A DNA stretch of 8,064 nucleotides from Mucilaginibacter sp. Lineage in GTDB: Bacteria; Bacteroidota; Bacteroidia; Sphingobacteriales; Sphingobacteriaceae. Below are positions 4,927 through 8,064 of this stretch, one piece after another. A model generated the notes under the pieces. That model did no database searches and was not told where the DNA came from. It saw only the letters and a list, made by a program, of their open reading frames with translations. How positions within the stretch are numbered: position 1 is the first letter of the stretch; each line of letters begins with the position of its first letter. The translations under genes and the position numbers were made by a program. Where the stretch lies: assembly GCA_019235595.1 (NCBI GenBank), contig JAFAKI010000349.1:1-8064 (forward strand), read 5' to 3'.

Positions 4927-7488
4927 ATGAATTTGAAAAATATTTACCTGAAAATATTTCTTTTAATGTTGTTGCTAAATTTATCATACTTCACATTTGC
5001 ACAGGTAACAAAGGTGAGCGGTGTTGTTTCTGACGCAAAAACTAATCAGACCCTTCCCTTCGTAAATGTATTTGCGGCTGACAGTTCCGTCAACATTACA
5101 GCTGACGAAGAGGGTAGATATATTTTAACATCAAAACCGGATAAACCATTCAACCAAATCAAGGTTTCCTTTGTAGGATATAAACCAACAACTATAAATG
5201 TTAGGCCCGGACAGGAACAGATTGTTAATATCAAACTGGTACCTATAGCTCAGCAATTGAGCGAAGTGGTAATCAAATCCGGTAAAAAGGTCAGATACCG
5301 AAACAAGGACAATCCCGCCGTAGAACTTATCCGGCAGGTAATAGCCCATAAAGAACAAAATCGACCGGAAAGCTATGATTATGTTCAGAACAAGGAATAT
5401 GATAAAATGATGTTTTCGGTGCTCAATGTCTCCCCTACTATCGCCGACAAAAAATTCTTCAAAAAATATAAATTTCTCTTAGACAACAGAGATAGTACCA
5501 CTGTCCCCGGAAAAAATTTGCTTCCCATTTATCTTGATGAAAAGTTAAGCCAGAATTATTACCGTAAATCGCCGGAAAAAAAGAAAACCGTTTTGCTGGG
5601 TGAAAAGAGCGTAAATTTTGGCAGCTATATTGATAACGAGGGATTAGGACAGTATTTCAAACACATGTATTACGAGGTAGATATTTATCAAAATAATATC
5701 TTCCTGATGACCAATATGTTCCTGAGCCCAATATGTGATGCGGCTCCTGGTTTTTACAAGTTTTTCATTACCGATACAATTGTTGTCAATAATGCAAAAG
5801 TGGTTGAACTGAGTTTTACGCCCCGTAATACAACCGATATGTTGTTTGAAGGTAAGATCTACGTAACATTAGACGGGCATTATGCGGTTCAGCACGCGGG
5901 GCTTACAGTTAATAAAAACATCAACCTTAACTTTGTAAAATCATTGCATGTTGATCAGGACTTTGAGCAAAATCCGGATAACAGATACCACTTAAGCAAG
6001 AGCAATACCATTGTTGATTTTAGTTTCAACAAAAAAGGGAAAGGCGGTTTATTAGGTATAAGAACAATCACTTATAAAGACTACGTCGTAAATAAACCTA
6101 TACCAGATACTACTTTTGATGGCCCTGCGCTTGAGGAAAGTGATGAGGCAAGTCGTAGAAGCAATGATTTTTGGACAAAAAACCGCTTGGATACCCTTAC
6201 TAAGGCGGAATCAAAGGTATACCATAACATTGATACACTTCAATCCATGCCTTCTTACAAGAGGACGATGGACATACTGACCCTCTTGTTAGCAGGTTAT
6301 AAATCAGTAGGCCCTTTTGAAATAGGCCCCGCCAATACCTTTTATAGCTTTAATCCTGTTGAAGGGTTAAAATTAAGGGTCGGCGGCCGGACAACCCCTG
6401 AGTTAAGCAAACGGTATTATTTTGAGACTTATGCGGCATATGGATTTAAAGATGAAAAGTGGAAGTATTTTTTCAGTGCGACATACTCCATTAACAACAA
6501 ATCCATTTATAAATTCCCGCAGGATTATTTAAGGGTAAGCTACCAAAAGGACACCAAAATCCCGGGACTTGCGTTGCAATTTGTCCAACAGGATAACTTT
6601 CTTTTATCATTCAAGCGTGGGAACAACGACAAGTATTTGTACAACGACTTTTACAAGTTCGACTATGTTCATGAATATGAAAGCCATTTCTCATACAGCT
6701 TTGGTTTAAGGAGATGGACGCAATCTCCTGCAGGTAGCTTAAGCTTTACGAATGAAATAAATGGTGTCCCGAATATTGTAAATAGTGTCACAACGGCTGA
6801 AGTTACCGGCAAACTCAGATATGCACCGCACGAACAGTTTTACCAGGGGAAAATCTACAGGGTGGACATCCCTAACCGGTATCCAATATTCACTTTTGAC
6901 TATACCCTTGGTCTAAAGAATATACTTGGTGGGCAATACAGTTATAAAAATTTACACTTTGAGATTGACAAACGCTTCTATCTCTCGCAATTAGGTTATG
7001 CAGATTGTTCAGCAGAAGCGGTTCGAGTGTTGGGACAAGTTCCATACCCTTTGCTTTCAATACCAAGGGCAAACCAAACTTACGCCTATGATATTTACTC
7101 ATATAACCTAATGAACTTTTTGGAATTTGTTGATGATCATTATGAGAGCATAAGCGTCGATCAGCACTTTAACGGATTCCTATTCAATAAAATACCATTA
7201 TTTAAAAAATTGAAATGGCGCGAAACAATGTCGGTTAAAGCGTTGTGGGGTGGCCTTCGTAGTGAAAACGATCCATCTTTACACCCCTCATTGTTTCAAT
7301 TTCCTATAGATGGGAATGGCCAACCGATCACATATACCTTAGGTAGAACACCTTATGTAGAAGGCAGCGTTGGTATTGAAAACATTTTTAAATTTGTACG
7401 AGTGGATTTGGTTAGACGTTTTACCTATTTAGACCATCCGGATGTGGCTAAATGGGGCATCCGGACAAGAGTTCTGTTTACGTTTTAA
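4927..7488 (+). CDS. DUF5686-type outer-membrane protein with carboxypeptidase-like regulatory domain
   Basis: A protein of 853 residues from the ATG at 4927. An upstream in-frame TTG at 4906 would add seven residues (MRSCTEH) before an otherwise standard signal peptide, so the ATG is preferred. Residues 1-25 form a signal peptide ending FTFA, with cleavage before QVT. Residues about 29-105 are a carboxypeptidase-D-regulatory-like beta-sandwich (VSGVVSDAKTNQTLPFVNV, then DEEGRYIL and VSFVGYKP), common at the N-terminus of Bacteroidota outer-membrane proteins. From about 112 (LSEVVIKSGKKVRYRNKDNP) the sequence is DUF5686-like. From about 470 (NPVEGLKLRVGGRT) it alternates in aromatic-rich strands and ends in RVLFTF, a terminal Phe typical of BAM-inserted barrels. 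No TonB plug is seen. Its biochemical function is unknown. The next gene starts 27 bases later, so the two are probably co-transcribed; a link to export or placement of inositol lipids is speculation from context. Confidence 0.85.
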   Translation: MNLKNIYLKIFLLMLLLNLSYFTFAQVTKVSGVVSDAKTNQTLPFVNVFAADSSVNITADEEGRYILTSKPDKPFNQIKVSFVGYKPTTINVRPGQEQIVNIKLVPIAQQLSEVVIKSGKKVRYRNKDNPAVELIRQVIAHKEQNRPESYDYVQNKEYDKMMFSVLNVSPTIADKKFFKKYKFLLDNRDSTTVPGKNLLPIYLDEKLSQNYYRKSPEKKKTVLLGEKSVNFGSYIDNEGLGQYFKHMYYEVDIYQNNIFLMTNMFLSPICDAAPGFYKFFITDTIVVNNAKVVELSFTPRNTTDMLFEGKIYVTLDGHYAVQHAGLTVNKNINLNFVKSLHVDQDFEQNPDNRYHLSKSNTIVDFSFNKKGKGGLLGIRTITYKDYVVNKPIPDTTFDGPALEESDEASRRSNDFWTKNRLDTLTKAESKVYHNIDTLQSMPSYKRTMDILTLLLAGYKSVGPFEIGPANTFYSFNPVEGLKLRVGGRTTPELSKRYYFETYAAYGFKDEKWKYFFSATYSINNKSIYKFPQDYLRVSYQKDTKIPGLALQFVQQDNFLLSFKRGNNDKYLYNDFYKFDYVHEYESHFSYSFGLRRWTQSPAGSLSFTNEINGVPNIVNSVTTAEVTGKLRYAPHEQFYQGKIYRVDIPNRYPIFTFDYTLGLKNILGGQYSYKNLHFEIDKRFYLSQLGYADCSAEAVRVLGQVPYPLLSIPRANQTYAYDIYSYNLMNFLEFVDDHYESISVDQHFNGFLFNKIPLFKKLKWRETMSVKALWGGLRSENDPSLHPSLFQFPIDGNGQPITYTLGRTPYVEGSVGIENIFKFVRVDLVRRFTYLDHPDVAKWGIRTRVLFTF

Positions 7489-7515
7489 CCTGAGCTTATT
7501 AAAGATTATTGCAAA

Positions 7516-8064
7516 ATGGCACAGCAAACATCCTTACGCACTAACGTTCAACTGGGAATCTATAAAGTGATAGATCCTTTTGTGAAAGTGCTGATTAAGT
7601 TAGGGCTCACTCCTAATGTGGTCACCACGATAGGATTTATGCTGAATGTTGGTGTTGCTGTGATCTTCATTATAGGAGCTGAAGAGGGCAACCGTGGCGA
7701 TTTAACTTATGTTGGCTGGGCAGGAGCGTTGATCCTGTTTGCAGGTTTGTTTGATATGCTCGATGGCCAGGTAGCCAGATTGGGAAACATGAAATCGACT
7801 TTTGGTGCTTTGTACGATTCGGTGCTCGACCGCTATAGCGAACTGGTAATGTTTCTTGGGATATGCTATTACCTGGTTGCTCACCATTATTTTCTCAGCT
7901 CAATTTTTGCCTTTATAGCCCTCATCGGCTCAATGATGGTAAGTTACGTAAGGGCGCGGGCCGAAGGGTTGGGAGTAGATATCAAAGGCGGTTTAATGCA
8001 GAGACCTGAAAGGGTGATTACTCTTGGTTTGTTTGCCATGTTGTGCGGAGTTACTTCTTTATAT
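7516..8064 (+). CDS. CDP-alcohol phosphatidyltransferase, likely phosphatidylinositol-phosphate synthase (partial)
   Basis: The first 183 codons are present and open to the right edge; the C-terminus is outside the window. The family joins CDP-diacylglycerol to an alcohol phosphate in the inner membrane, releasing CMP. The full signature DxxDGxxAR-(8)-GxxxDxxxD is present: D80, D83, G84, A87, R88, G97, D101, D105; the acidic residues bind two metal ions. SYVRARAEGLG (143-153) followed by QRPERV (162-167) resembles the mycobacterial PIP synthase (PgsA1) SYxKARAE and RPER motifs, favouring inositol phosphate as acceptor over glycerol phosphate. Membrane helices are visible at about 35-54, 64-79, 107-122, 127-145 and 167-183. 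With MIPS supplying the acceptor and the PgpA-like protein removing the product phosphate, PIP synthase is the best call. The ATG at 7516 has no Shine-Dalgarno, as is usual in this phylum. Confidence 0.9.
   Translation, partial: MAQQTSLRTNVQLGIYKVIDPFVKVLIKLGLTPNVVTTIGFMLNVGVAVIFIIGAEEGNRGDLTYVGWAGALILFAGLFDMLDGQVARLGNMKSTFGALYDSVLDRYSELVMFLGICYYLVAHHYFLSSIFAFIALIGSMMVSYVRARAEGLGVDIKGGLMQRPERVITLGLFAMLCGVTSLY

Noticed and set aside
7702..7887. Minus-strand open frame of 61 codons
   Set aside because: It is antisense to the CDP-alcohol transferase, whose catalytic motif is encoded across the same bases on the + strand.

Overview
The window looks like chromosomal DNA of a Bacteroidota member, most likely Sphingobacteriaceae (Mucilaginibacter/Pedobacter-like). 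Three things point there: a serine palmitoyltransferase that reads almost residue for residue like the Sphingobacterium type, promoter boxes of the Bacteroidota form TAnnTTTG, and A-rich start regions with no Shine-Dalgarno sequence. All confident genes lie on the + strand. No mobile element, RNA gene or CRISPR array was seen.

Layout. Positions 1-311 are AT-rich leader, possibly with the tail of an upstream gene at its left edge. Next come spt (312-1517), a strong intrinsic terminator (1523-1556), a double-GNAT-like acyltransferase (1596-2711), a 190-base gap with a good promoter candidate, myo-inositol-phosphate synthase (2902-4224), a PgpA-family phosphatase overlapping it by one base (4224-4676), a 250-base regulatory-looking gap with a second promoter candidate and short repeats, a DUF5686-type outer-membrane protein (4927-7488), and, 27 bases later, a CDP-alcohol phosphatidyltransferase cut by the right edge (7516-8064+).

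The genes read as one lipid pathway in two branches. Ceramide branch: serine palmitoyltransferase makes 3-ketosphinganine, and the GNAT-like protein is a candidate bacterial ceramide synthase. Inositol branch: glucose-6-phosphate is turned into inositol-phosphate (MIPS). The CDP-alcohol transferase joins this to CDP-diacylglycerol to give phosphatidylinositol-phosphate (PIP), and the PgpA-like phosphatase would remove the extra phosphate to give phosphatidylinositol (PI). In Bacteroides a comparable MIPS / PgpA-like / CDP-alcohol transferase set makes PI and inositol-phosphoceramide. Here the ceramide genes sit next to it, which suggests the end product is an inositol sphingolipid. The step joining the branches (an inositol-phosphoceramide synthase, typically PAP2/AUR1-like) and the 3-ketosphinganine or ketoceramide reductase are not in the window.

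The least explained member is the DUF5686 protein: a secreted, probably beta-barrel outer-membrane protein placed inside the inositol-lipid gene group, directly before the PIP synthase gene.
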